Positions 36,311 to 49,900 of a stretch of 64,000 bases of DNA are shown one piece after another. The DNA lies in contig NC_091142.1 in assembly GCF_041381155.1 (NCBI RefSeq), positions 36,195,604 through 36,259,603 of the forward strand, written 5' to 3'. The notes beneath the pieces are model-generated. The model worked only from the letters and a program-made list of their open reading frames with translations, ran no database searches and was not told where the DNA came from. A program made the translations under genes and the position numbers. Position 1 is the first letter of the stretch. Each line of letters begins with the position of its first letter. Origin of the DNA: Argopecten irradians (taxonomy: Eukaryota > Mollusca > Bivalvia > Pectinida > Pectinidae).

Positions 36311-37429
36311 GGCAAAATACTTGTCAATAAAATTTGCATATCTATATTTAAACGCAGATTCAACAGGGTAATGAGTTGGTCCTTTGTACACATATGCAGA
36401 GGAGTTATACTTTCCCATTGTAAAAATCATTAGAAAGTATCATTTTTATAACCAAAAAAATATGTAAGGTATCTATTATGGTGAACATACTTGATCAAGT
36501 GAACTAAGTATTAGTACAACAACCTAGATATAGAGAATTAAAGGGAAAAAAGTGGAACAATTGATCAAGAAGTTAGATTTAGATTTACAACTAGATAAAC
36601 AGAAATTTAAAACAGAAAAACAGTTATTTGGAACAATGGAACTAGGAGTTACATTGCTTTTTATGATATGTATGGCTCTTTTTACAGACACAATGCACTT
36701 AAATGTAGATATAAAGTTGCATACATAGATTTTCAATGAACCATTGAACTTACTACTTATCATAAATGTAGCTCCGTAATTACCAAATATTATCAATTAC
36801 TCGGATTTTCTCACAAAAAAAACAAAACAAAAAATAGAAGCACGTTTTGTTTAGCTGTATACATGTATAACTTGTAATTTTTTTTTCAAAAACATAAAAT
36901 TTAAGAGTATAGTTCAATATATTGATATATATGCTTCGTTTCTATGGACGCTCAAAGCTTATCCAAGGAACAATACTCAAAATTAATTTCCTATACACGT
37001 ACAGAATTTAATGTACTTTCACAGATGCTTTACGGATTTTTTGGATTTTTTTTTTTGTAATGGGAGGTCCCGAGGCTGCAGCGTTGACCGTCTGAGGTCA
37101 GAATAACCCATGTTCAGCCTGCTAAAATTCAGCATTTAGCATCCCATAATATGAAGGCGATGCTATGTTTAGATCTTTCACTCGCAAAAATACATACAGT
37201 AGTTTAAGTAGTTTCGTTAAATTCTGTCTCTGTAATCTTTGGCAGTACTATATATATTCAGATTTAATTAAGATAAACAATTAGTATCTCCCAATGTGTT
37301 CCTCCAGGGTCATGATCATGACCAGCAAACGTAAATGAAACGTAACGTCATAATTTTTAATTTCTATAAGTAACGTTGCTATTTTTCGTTTTAGTAGGGT
37401 TAAGTAAAATCGCGATAATGTCGTTTCAA

Positions 37430-38560
37430 GAACGTGTGACATCCAAAGATGCTTATTATTTAAACTTGAAAAATATGGTATTAAGGGGAATCTCCTTCAC
37501 TGATTTAGAAAGTATTTTAGTAATCGTAAAAATAGAGTTATGAATGAAGGCTTCACCATATAGGTAGGTAAGTGCTGGTGTTCCACAGGGACATATCCTC
37601 GGTCTTTTTCTATTTCTAATATATATAAAAAGATATAACTGAATGAAAAACAAATGAGAACGATTTTTTGCTTATACTACTCCGCTAGAAACAGCTACTA
37701 GTCTATACAATGAATTAGAAAATGTAAATGTATGGTCCAAGAATGGGATATAAAGTTTAATCCTTCAAAAAAGAATCTTTAACTTTTAGTCGGAAAAAAT
37801 ATATTGCCCCTCCTGATATTGTTTTTTCAAACTTGAACTGTGATAAATATTCTTCTCTGAAGATGGCAAGTGGCTTCATCAAATAAATATTATCTACATG
37901 TATAATAAAGCAAGTAAGCGCAATAGCTTACTCAAGTCTGTTAAATATAAAATGAGTCGTAAAACACATATCAAAATATATAATGCTTATATAAGACCCA
38001 TATATGGTGACATCAGTTTTGATAACTGTAACCACATGAGGTAGCATTAATTGAATCAATTCAATTTGATGCTGGAAGAGGTATTACAGAACTGTGCAAG
38101 GGAATTCGAACCTCGTACTTTAATCTTTATTGTGAACTTGGTTGGGACATCCTTGCTGCAAGACGAAAAAAACACTGACTAATTCTTATGTACAAAATTA
38201 TCATAAGAGCTGCTCCCACTTACTTAACAGGATTGATTGAATCCTTTCTAAATAATGCTAATCCATACCTATTAAGAAATGCAAAACAATTATACCGTCT
38301 ACAATAAGAGATTATAATGAACTTGCAGCAAGATTTGAATATCACATCATTATACCAGTTTAGGCAACTCCTAAAAAGATCTGTAAGTGGCATTACCACA
38401 GACACAACTAGGAACACTACATTTGTAAATAAAGGTGTAAGGAAATATAATATTTTATTATATTAACTTAGAAATTCTTCAAGTGATCTTAATTTTGATC
38501 TTTATAGGGGCACATCTAGATGAACCACCAACTTGTAGCTGTTTCAATGCTCATTGAAAA
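37430..38560 (+). mobile_element. 5'-truncated, decayed LINE tail
   Basis: Across several frames: CLLFKLEKYGIKGNLLH near 37451, VSAGVPQG-like near 37570, DIKFNPSKKESLTF near 37745, SIQFDAGR near 38060, and a tail LRNSSSDLNFDLYRGHLDEP ending C.CG near 38545. The tail matches that of the LINE at 0.7-3.3 kb, so both belong to one clade. It has many frameshifts. Confidence 0.75.
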
Positions 38561-41500
38561 CAGCACTTGCATGGCCATTTCATCCTGATTGGCCATGAAA
38601 GGGATTATGTGTAGACTCCACTGTGGTAGCAAGAAATTTATTAGTCACACCTTTTCTTTGTGAGAGGTTGGAAGTATGCTGTAAATTGTATTATCTACCA
38701 CAATAGGTATTGTAGCGTTCCGCGGGGAGGTACTACTACAACAATTTACGTAAGTTCTATTTACAATTGTATTTACATTACATATATACATGAGCCATAA
38801 TCCACATAACCACATCCCCAAGCTTAATATCGAACTAGTCCAAAAGCAGAACAAGGGGGCAAGCCCTAATTTCTCTTCGAAACTTCTTAAACTCTAAAAC
38901 CCTCGCACAATCTCAACTTGCTCCTTTTTTTAACTAGACCCTAAAACTAAAGCTATAAAATTTTTGTATCAACTGTAGGCGACGGGGGAAATTTGTAGAT
39001 ACCGTAATGCCGGAATCTGAGAGAGTGGACACGTAATCCCATAAAAAATCTCATTCTTGAATATGTGTGTGATGGGGAACAATAAGATACAGGAAAGCTC
39101 GGGAGTGTACTTAGATTACAGGTCTAAGAATCCAGACCCTACATTCACATGATTCACTATCGAGCCCCAGGAGAGCAGTGCTAACCCACCAAACGCTTTA
39201 ATCAGCTGCGTACATTTATTGTATCTTTCCGTCCCCAAAAACCCATGCCGCTCCTCATAATGGCCACAAATGATATAAGAATATAGTTCTAACGGATTAC
39301 ACGCTTATTACTACTACGCACTAATGGATATTATACGAACAATATTTACAACAGAAATTACATTTACACTCCGGAAAATTACAGATCTTTTACTGGCAAG
39401 TAACGTATGATGTCAAGGAAACATACAACTAAAACATACGTTAGAAGTGGTACAGGACGATTTGATTAGTTTGAGATTGATGTTTAGATCCTCTGCCACT
39501 TGGGATTCTAGGACTTTACCTGCCATTTACATCGAGTCCATTATATGGTCACCTTGGCTAGTCAAATGGCAAAAAATCTACTACATAGTTAGTTGTAATG
39601 TAATCACTCTGTCATCTTATGTATTTTTTTCCTATTGTTTATAAACAGGTTTCGAAGAATTTCTTTGCTTCGTTTTTTTATTAGCCTTATTCATGCAACA
39701 GCTTCACCTATGAACTTAGGAAGGTAGAATGAATTGTGGCTTCTGTTCCATTGCATAATCGTAGAAGTCGACTAAATTTGGTATCTTAATTACCGTGGTT
39801 ACTGAGATATAAAATTTCAATAAGGGCGATGATGAAGACATATTTGATATGAGCTCAATAATGTAGTGTTTGACATGCATGTACCTTCTCATTTCCCTAG
39901 CCTTCGTTTGAACTTTGAATGATGACAAAACTCATTAGCTTTCTTTCTTTTAAAACACTTTAATCACACAAATACATGATTACAAAAACAAACCGGCGGC
40001 ATTTTTTTTGGTAAAAGATGTTTTTCTCTCGGATATTGTTCTTATCCAAAAATAGACTGTTTCGTGGTATATTAAAATAATGGGTAAATTATATACATTT
40101 AAAGATCTATTTTTCCCTGTGGTAGATTAAAATCGCGATATGTTGAGCGGCAAAGATAACCGCAATAAAAATACATTGATCATGACCACCTTAAAACATC
40201 AAATGGAAGAAAATATGTGTCCGTGTGTTCATTTTTAGCTATTGCCATCAAAAATGCGTGGCAAAATTGAAATTTTATTGGGATGTTGCCGATTTGACCA
40301 TATACACGACAAATAAAAGTCATAATTCCCCAATAAATTGCTTGACATGTACGGATGTTTGCCGAATTTATTGTATAGTGGTCTTTTGTTTCAAAAATAT
40401 AGCAACTAACTTTAATAAGACTCTAATTTTCTCTAAAAATATCATCATATACTACCAGTACCCCCCTAATGTTTAGCTACAAAATGCACGATTTTTAACC
40501 CTTTTTATAAAAAAGGTGTTATTATTAAGCTTCATAAACATATCGACAACAACATATTCAATGAATGTACACCAACTGATTTTCGCGGCGAGCGATTCAT
40601 TTCGCGAAAATAAAGAAATCTACTTTAACTCTGCACATTCAATTTTACATAATATAGAGCGTCAATTCAAACAAGACATCCTAAATCACTAATATATATC
40701 TTGTTTTTGACTTGTAAACGCATTGCAGATTTTTGTTGTATTCGTGTATGCTTAATAAGTATTGCATTTCTCGACCAATTCGAATATTGCGTTTCCAATG
40801 AATAATCACATCCAGAGTATCCGAATAAGTTATAATATATTAATAGCAAGTATTTCGGATGCATTCTCGAATAGGGGTTGTTGATAACTCTAATTGGTTA
40901 AGCGTTTAAAATACTCGTACATACGTTAAAGAAGAAATAAATTATCAATATTACACCATATTATTAGCTATCTTTTTTATATCATGAAAAGAAGCATAGC
41001 TGTACTACATAGTGAATTCTACAAAAACGATTACGTGAAGTCATGTTCCGATTTGGATTTTTGTTCAAGAGTTTGAATGCTGGTTAGCATCAACACAGTG
41101 CATAACCTGTTACTTACTCTTTATAACCATTTTTATCGTTAATAATTTTGATAAGTAACCACTGAGTCCCTTTGATAAAAAACTTTTTTTTTAAACTAAA
41201 AAAAAACATTTAAACTAGTTATTGGTATGCCAAGTTATCACTTCTTAGGTATATTTGAATATAACTATAAAGTGTGTATTAATACGTATTAACCTTATAT
41301 ATTACTGTTGACTCGTAGATTGTTGTGTTGTTTGGAAATGCTGGCAAAATATGAAAAGAAATTGACACTTTTTATTGCAGGTCCACAGGGTTCAGTACAT
41401 ATTTCTGTCACCAAATAACAATGCAATTATGTTAACTTTATTGTAGCATGTTGTAGGAGCGCTGGTTTGGCCGGATTTGATTTTACAAAGGTGTACACAT

Positions 41501-44500
41501 CGTGTCCTTTTTGACCTTGTCAGAAAAAAAGGCGGCTGTAGATTATAACATGCAAATATGGTGTATAGGGAAGTACGCCAACCAATTAACCAATGTACCT
41601 ATTCAATGTTATCTGGACATACTGGGAATATTGTTTTTAAGGAAAAGGGTTTAATCTAAGAGTGCATTTCACACAAATCTGCATGTTTTGTGCCAAATAA
41701 AGCAATTAAACATTTTTTCTCAACACTAGTCTAGATCTCTGGGTTTCTAAAATATATAACATACGTATTTCAGGTGATTGAAATGACTACCTATATGCTA
41801 TACTTGCATCATGTAATCTACAATTAAAGCTGCGTTATCACAAGAAGGCAATACCATTGACTAATCATTATACAAGGAAATTTCTATTATAAGTCGGTAT
41901 CAAGTACATATTGCGTACACCCCATAATTACCCGACAGTAAAAAAAAAACAATAAAGCCCAGCGGTAATCTACGTCGCGTTTTAAAGGGCCAGTATGTTC
42001 AGATCTATTGAAAACCTCCACCGTAGTAGCAGGTCCCAAGTCCGTGTTGTGAAAAGGAGGAGATGATAACACTTGCTTAGTTAATAAACAAGTCTCGTGA
42101 GACGGTGTAACCTAAATCATACCTTTAAACAACCACAACCAAACCCAAACCAATCTATTCAAATGGACCAGGACATGTATGCATTAACTTCTGTTGGATG
42201 ATTTCCATTTTCATAAGTACAATGGTTGTGAAAGAGTTAAATGAATAAGGAAGTCATATCTAAATAATCGTAGCAAATCCAGAACCATTCAAATATATAA
42301 AATAGGTTATCAGGTGAAATGATATATATAATTTAGTATGTCCTTTTAAATAAATAGGTAATTAATGTTGTAATTAATTGTCATATTTCTTGATATAACT
42401 ATGTTTAGATTGTCTTTCTTTTTGAAATATCTATTTTTTTTCTACTTTCTCCTTTCGATCTGGGTTTGTTTACTCCTGATTTTGTCTATTTTTATAATTA
42501 TTTATTATTTAAGTCTTGTAAAGCGACAACAAATGCGGATTGTTTTTACACCAAATGATTAACGATATACGTTTTATCCTGTGTTTATGATCAACAATGA
42601 AAATTACAAGGACATTGTGAGTATCGCAAAAGACACATGTACTGTGTTTAGTTGGTTTAAATTACCATGGTGCTGACGATCGCATTTTCATTTGTTTCAA
42701 CCGCAACGATTTCGGACTTCTTCATTTTTTTACATACTTAATGTTAGAAACTTTCAATCAAAAGTTATTTCAACTTAAGAAATGATAAATTACCAAAAGT
42801 GCTCGATTAAAGTCCGTAGTTTTTTAGGTATATGCATATTGCCATAAATGTAAGTGTACACGATCTTGAGTGTGTGGTTTTAGAGAGACCCGATAGCTTC
42901 TAAAATGTAACCTCGCAAATTGATAATTTTACGCTTTATTCAACAAAAGCATGCACATGTTTTGTTAAAGCCAAACCGTAAAGCGATGTGACAACTGATT
43001 CGATATCCACTAATGTAATGTACAAGCAGCTGCCTAAACGATAATGTGATCTCCAGAAATCAATATTCCTTTGAAAAGGCACAGACTGATCCCTTTCGAA
43101 GAAACGGTTCTCCTGACATCTCGCGAACTTTTAAATGCATAATATACATGTATGTAATGCTGTATGATGGCCTCTACCCTGTCGTCTAACAATTAATTGT
43201 TTAAAACATTAATTGCTTTTTGTATAAAATACGAAGACACGTATATTTATGTTTGTATTAATAGTTTGAAAGTTTGACCAAAATGTTGGCATCCGTTAGC
43301 GGCACGGTAACTTTAATATTTACACGTTTTTGGCTTAATATTCATCATTCAACACAAAACAATATATTAACAATAAAATCAAATTAAAAATGAAGTCGAA
43401 TAATATACCAATAATGAAAATGTACATTCAAAACAAATGCATTCGTCACCAAATCAGTTAATGTAATGCTAAATGAAAAAAAGTTACAAATGAAAAAAAA
43501 TATTAGACAAAGCAAAAATACACTGCCCTCCAAAAGTTGTTACACGTGAAGCTATACAAATATACATAAAGTACAGAAATGTGTACACATTTTAAAGGGA
43601 CAATTCAGTGAGGCCAATTCTGATACATAACCACGAATCAAAATATGACACAAATGTATTGTTCTACATTCCTTATGAAACATATAACAAGATATAATGA
43701 CAAACTTCACGACAATGTTATTAGTAAGTATTTTGATTCCAAATCGTTGATCAATACGATAAAGCAGGTACAACATGTACGCTGTACCTATAACCAAGCC
43801 AAAGTCACGCACTTTAAACACATATGGGACAAAGAAGTAATTCCAATTGTGTGAACAAAAATGTAAATTTTTCGAGGCGATCTGCCCCTTTATCAAGATA
43901 CACAAAACGAACACGATTACATAAATACTTTGATATGTAACACGTTAAACAAATGAAATACACAAATGTAACCACTGAGGAATTGATAAAATAATGTTTA
44001 GACAAGAACATGCATCTGATAAGGTAAACACACTACTGTTAGTAAGAGCGGTTTGAGTAGTTCTAAGCAAACATTCTTTACTACAATGGCAAGTGCCAAG
44101 GTTTGGCATACAAGACATCCGACCACTATGTGTAATGGCGGACAGTAAGCGAGTCACATACATTTGACTGCAGTGGGCTTTTCTAGCATATCACAGTAAA
44201 ACCAACTAATCTATTAGAACTTGTTTGTATCCGATATATATGTAAATTTCAATGTACTATTAGACTCTGTTGTCCCTTTAATACAGGCGTCAGTAAATAT
44301 CATTGATCAACTTATTTATCTTTCTCTAACACATGAATTGTTTTTTCACTAGTTTTCTAGATATATTGCAAGAAAAGAAGAAAAAAATAACAAATGAACA
44401 GAACTTTCGGAGGGTGGTGGATACATTTGTAATGTCAATGCAGATGTTGATAAACCGATGTAATACAATGAAAATACATATTCATACAGTATATTTAAAC

Positions 44501-45362
44501 TACACGTGATAGATATGGAGTTCCATATCTACATAGTAAACAGTGATCTTAAATGAATGCCGGTTTCATGTGAAAATTAATGAAACGAGTCTAAAGTTTT
44601 TATTTTTCGTGCCTTGGCGAGCAAAAATTGAAACTTTGTGACGGGTTTCATAAAAATCCATATGACATGAATACAAATTTAAGATATTTTTATCACATAT
44701 CTTTTACAACTTAAAGAATCTCAACATCAAAATGGGGGCCACCATTTTGTCACAATGTCCTCAATCATGACGTCACGTTATTGTTTGCAGACGTCAAGTT
44801 ATGACGTCACATAGAATTTCCAGCCAATGGGTATACATTGTATTACACAAGTAACATAATGAAATATTACATAATCACTGAATCTCTGGCGGATTATGTG
44901 CTATAGCTTATAGAAAAGTATAATAATTATTACATGCAATATGTAATCACAACAAAATGTGTATTATTAATAATGTTCAGCGTTACAGCGTAAGTATAAC
45001 AACATAGATTTTGAAAAAAAAAATCTTGATGATTTATTCATTAATCGGATTTAATTTACATCAATTGAATAAAATTTTCAGATGATTAAATTGACGTTAA
45101 TTTCAAGAAAATGTCTAACACACACAGTGAATTATTTACTTTAACTTAAGCACATTATGAAATAACTCAGTACTAAACCAACATATGGCAACTATAAGAT
45201 TTAACACATTATGTGACATGTAGTACATGTGCACAGGTGGTACGGCAGCTATATGTCACATGTCATAAAGAAGAACGTGAAGTAGGTGGTATAACGATAT
45301 TAAATAAGATAAAAAATATCTGTATCTTCTAAAATACTGAAAATGCATTTACTTTGTATGGC
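38561..45362. other. Gene-poor intergenic region
   Basis: No exons with family features were found. A short palindromic TTTTCGCG...CGCGAAAA pair lies near 40579-40609. Open frames here are short and lack splice or domain support. Confidence 0.5.
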
Positions 45363-46385
45363 AACATCTTGTATGGAGATGTGAATGAATGTTAACTCTG
45401 GTATAGAGATGTGTGAATGTTAACTCTGGTATGGAGATGAATGGAGATGTGAATGACTGTTAACTCTGGTATGGAGATGTTAACTCTGTATGGAGATGTG
45501 AATGATTGTTAATTATGGAGATGTGAATGATTGACTCTGGATGAGAATGATGTTAAATGTTAACTCTGGTATGGAGTGATGAATGCTAACTCTGGTATGG
45601 AGATGTGAATGATTGTTAACTCTGGTATGGAGATGTGAATGATTGTTAACTCTGGTATGGAGATGTGAAGAATGTTAATTATGGTATGGAGATGTGAATA
45701 AATGTTAACTCTAGTATGGAGACGTGGTGGTATGGAGATGTGAATGATTGTTAACTCTGGTATGGAGATGTGAATGATTGTTAACTCTGGTATGGAGATG
45801 TGAATGAATGTTAACTCTGGTATGGAGATGTGAATGATTGTTAACTCTGGTATGGAGATGTGAATGAATGTTAATTATGGTATGGAGATGTGAATGAATG
45901 TTAACTCTAGTATGGAGATGTGAATGATTGTTAACTCTGGTATGGAGATGTGAATGATTGTTAACTCTGGTATGGAGATGTGACTGAATGTTAACTCTGG
46001 TATGGAGATGTGAATGAATGTTAACTCTGGTATGGAGATGTGAATGATTGTTAACTCTGGTATGGAGATGTGACTGAATGTTAACTCTGGTATGGAGATG
46101 TGAATGATTGTTAACTCTGGTATGGAGATGTGAATGAATGTTAACTCTGGTATGGAGATGTGAATGATTGTTAACTCTGGTATGGAGATGTGAATGAATG
46201 TTAATTATGGTATGGAGATGTGAATGAATGTTAACTCTGGTATGGAGATATGAATGAATGTTAACTCTGGTATGGAGATGTGAATAATTGTTAACTCTGT
46301 TATGGAGATGTGACTGAATATTAAATCTGGTATGGAGATGTGAATGATTGTTAACTTTGTATGGAGATGTGAATGATTGTTAATA
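45363..46385 (+). repeat. 30-bp minisatellite, about 34 copies, 3' of gene C
   Basis: The unit is TGGTATGGAGATGTGAATGA then TTGTTAACTC, with GATTG, GAATG and GACTGAATG variants arranged in recurring order. The edges are degraded (truncated units at 45420-45600). It ends about 185 bp past the gene C stop. Confidence 0.96.
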
Positions 46386-46570
46386 TGATATGATGGAAAT
46401 AACCTTTAGAAAATGATTTCCTGTAGACTATTGAAACAAAACTTACTGCAGTTTTTCTCATTTTCAAACTTCTTGTGTGTGACTCTGTAATTATTCTAGT
46501 CTATACTAATTTGATGTTCGAAAAGCATATACACGATGTAATATCTTCCTGAGAAATACAACTTGTATAA

Positions 46571-46905
46571 TTAAGTTGATATCATTCCAATCGGTAAACC
46601 ATCCTCTTTTTGCAGTCCAAACGGTTCATTTTTATTGCACGCATCCTCCACCCTTTCTGCTAAGGCTGATTGATCTATTTCCTTCAATGTTGTTGTCAAG
46701 GTTTGAAGTCGATTTGAAGAGTCCACGTTTTGAAGCCAGAATTCAAGGAGTCTAAATGTATGGTTTCTTTTAAGTGAAGTGTCGTTAGTACTAGAAAGGT
46801 TTTCAGCCTGAGTGACTGGTACACCTAAGAAAGTTGCTAATGACAAATATTCTCTGTCTGGTATTTGTTTTGCGAGGCACATCATACTTCTTTGAGAGAA
46901 AACCC
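46571..46905 (-). CDS. Gene C last exon: Death domain
   Basis: After TTTTGTCAG: MMCLAKQIPDREYLSLATFL, FRLLEFWLQNVDSSNRL, TTLKEIDQSALAERVEDA, with tail LQKEDGLPIGMIST. The tail length resembles gene D rather than the shortened gene B. Confidence 0.87.
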
Positions 46906-49900
46906 CTGACAAAATAAATCGATTATTCATTAGTACACGTGTATAGATTTTAAGTGATTGTTCTATTTTGAACCCTTTCATAGTTCATGAAATGGATTCC
47001 ATTTTTAACAATATTCTAAGATAGAATGTATTTTCTGCCAATGTAAGATCTTTCTCTCATATCATACTATGTTAGATAGAGTTTGCCCATGTAAAATAGC
47101 TATGTAAGATAAATTTATCTTATATGACATTTCACACATGCGGAGTTATTTGTATTATAACGCAGATAACTTTCTATATGCCACCTACCTATTGTTAAAG
47201 TTTACTAATACTAGGGTACGGAAATACCTATGACAAAAATGACCGACAATCATATGCCGTATAGCCTCTAAGGTTATGTTAAAGTTAGGCTTTAACTTTA
47301 CGCATTCGGGAAGACATAATTTTTCGTATTCCTTTTCCGATAAACGAGTTTCTGCGCAACTTATGCGAGATCCTAGATTTTACTTACTGGCCACAAAACA
47401 CGAAATCGCTAAATAATTACAGAACTCTGAATGACAGACACAATTTTTTTTATTTCAAGCATGCTGTCAAACATGAAAAAACATATTACCATCTAAGCGA
47501 GTACAACTCTCCGCTTCTAATCAAGAAAATCATTAAATAGTACAATCTTGTATCACAATTTTAAGGGTCGGACACTCGTATCGAAGTTTTGTTCTTTGGA
47601 TCCCATATGAACAACTTTGACATATATGTTACTATAATTGCACATGCTCAAGAACAAAAACTTCATCGGATCATGGTGATCGAGAGCGACTCGGAGTAGC
47701 CTTGACCGCCAATATACGGATGGAGTTCCGACGTTACATATGACTCATTACTTTCATTGTAGTAATAGATAAGTAACACTACCGCCACATTTCCTCAAAA
47801 TATCAACAATGCTAGATTTAGAATTTAAACACATGAAGCGTATTGATTGTTCTTTATATATATTTCTCGGATGTACGCATACCAGTATTATGTGATCAGG
47901 TACAGGTCACGAATATTTTTTCAAAGAATGATACATTCCCTCAGATAAGAATTCTGATATAACTTCCAGTTTGCCAAAACAATTGTTGTGCAATTTAAGA
48001 ATATCATGTTTTAGCATAAACTCCTGAAATAAAGATAAAAGATCGGAAAGTATTTAAACGGAAATTTGGTAATGATATGAGAGAAAAAAGACTCTTTCAT
48101 TGTGTGTACATGGATGAAAGGGAATATTAAACCCTATGGGTCACAAATATGGTAACACCCTCGACAACCCCGGGGCTGTACCACAGTTTGTGACCATTTC
48201 CTTCACGATTTTTATTATGGACGACCTAATATAAAAAATAATATATTAAAAAGGCTAGCGCTAAAACAAGTATTCTACTTACTATTACTTGAATATTGCG
48301 AAGAACAAGGTAGGTCACCAACAACAGCCAGATCCCGCGGCGTGCCCTCTCTTCTGTGTTCCAATGTTTCTACCTGTTTAGTTTGTGGTACTGGGAAGAT
48401 TGCTCTATGCAGATGCCTTGGAGTCCAACCACTTACTACGTCATAATCTAGAGAAGCAAAATCCCCAGCTCTGTCATCTGTTTTTCTCTCAACATGAAAC
48501 GACAGTGAGTTATCGTGATTGTATCTGTCAAATTCTATAAATAGATTCTTCTGTCTGGGTACCGTCGAAGAGAACCGTATAGCTGTGTTAGAGCCAAATG
48601 AAACCTTCACTTTGTCCATATTCTTCAACCGTATTGTTGGTGATGTACATGCAGGGAGGAAATTCATTCCTATTTCTTTTTCTCGTTCCTGTATTTTTTC
48701 TATTCTTTCATCTTGATTCACTATTTCTGATCGGAGAAGAATGTTTCTTTGTGGTTCTGTTTTCGCGAAGAGTAATATCTGACATCTGGGATCGTCCTGG
48801 TCGTAAAGGGACTTGACTGCTGCTAATACGTCAACATCACGAGTGTTCTGTCGGGATTTTACACAAACCACTCTAAAACACAAATGGAGAATATTTAAAA
48901 CATATGAATAACCAGTATGTGAGTTTGTATTCTGAACATTAAGACCTTAAACTAGCCCTTCAACTTTTGAAGACAAGAAGCCAGACAAGCTGGTGTCCGG
49001 GACTGATATATTTTTTATTGGTAAAAGGCTTTCCTCTATCATCGTGGACTGGCATATTATTCAACATTGTACTTTTGTAATTTATTGCAACGGCAAACCA
49101 GTACTTTTCCCAGTCGATAGCCTCCCTATTTTGATGCACCATACAATTCTAGATTGTTTTTAAGACAGTTCTAGTGTTTCAAGGTTGACGAAAACAGCAA
49201 TTTGAGCAGTGGAATACAGAATATATATACTTATTTAGATTTCCGTCTTGGATCCGGTATACAACGTCTCCACCGAAGTCAATTTGACTCGTACGAATAC
49301 ATTAACGATAAATGATATTGAGACGCTGAATCTGTTATGCACGTTGTGTCCTCGTTTCAATTTCTACGAATAAACTCATTGCGAATGAATCCAAATATAA
49401 TGAATACATATTTTAGATGTTTGATATAATCGTTTACAGACACCGGCTCAAAAACGACGTTATTATAGACTATTTTACGTTGCGCTCCGGTTTTCCAATT
49501 TTCAACAAAATCTAGATCAGTTGTTACGTTATTTAAATCAGTCCCAGGGCTGTCCAAGAACTGCGTATAGAGTCAACTTATTAATATATATCTCATTGCG
49601 ATCAAAAGTCAAAATTTAGATATAAGAAATAATTGCTATTGTTAGCTGGTCACTAGTGTATGAACGGCATATCAGATACTGTTATTTCATCAAGACGCGC
49701 TGACGCGACGCGCGTCATTATTTGTTCATAAAGGCCGTTCATACACCAGTGAACATAAAACAAATCAATAATAATTTTTGTCTTTGTTTCATTTCCAAAT
49801 CTGCCTTTTTGATAGGCTATGCCACTATAAAAAAAAAAAATGGTGAATGGTGCGGAAACCCGACGTTATCGTGACATCACAATAGAAACATTGACGATAC

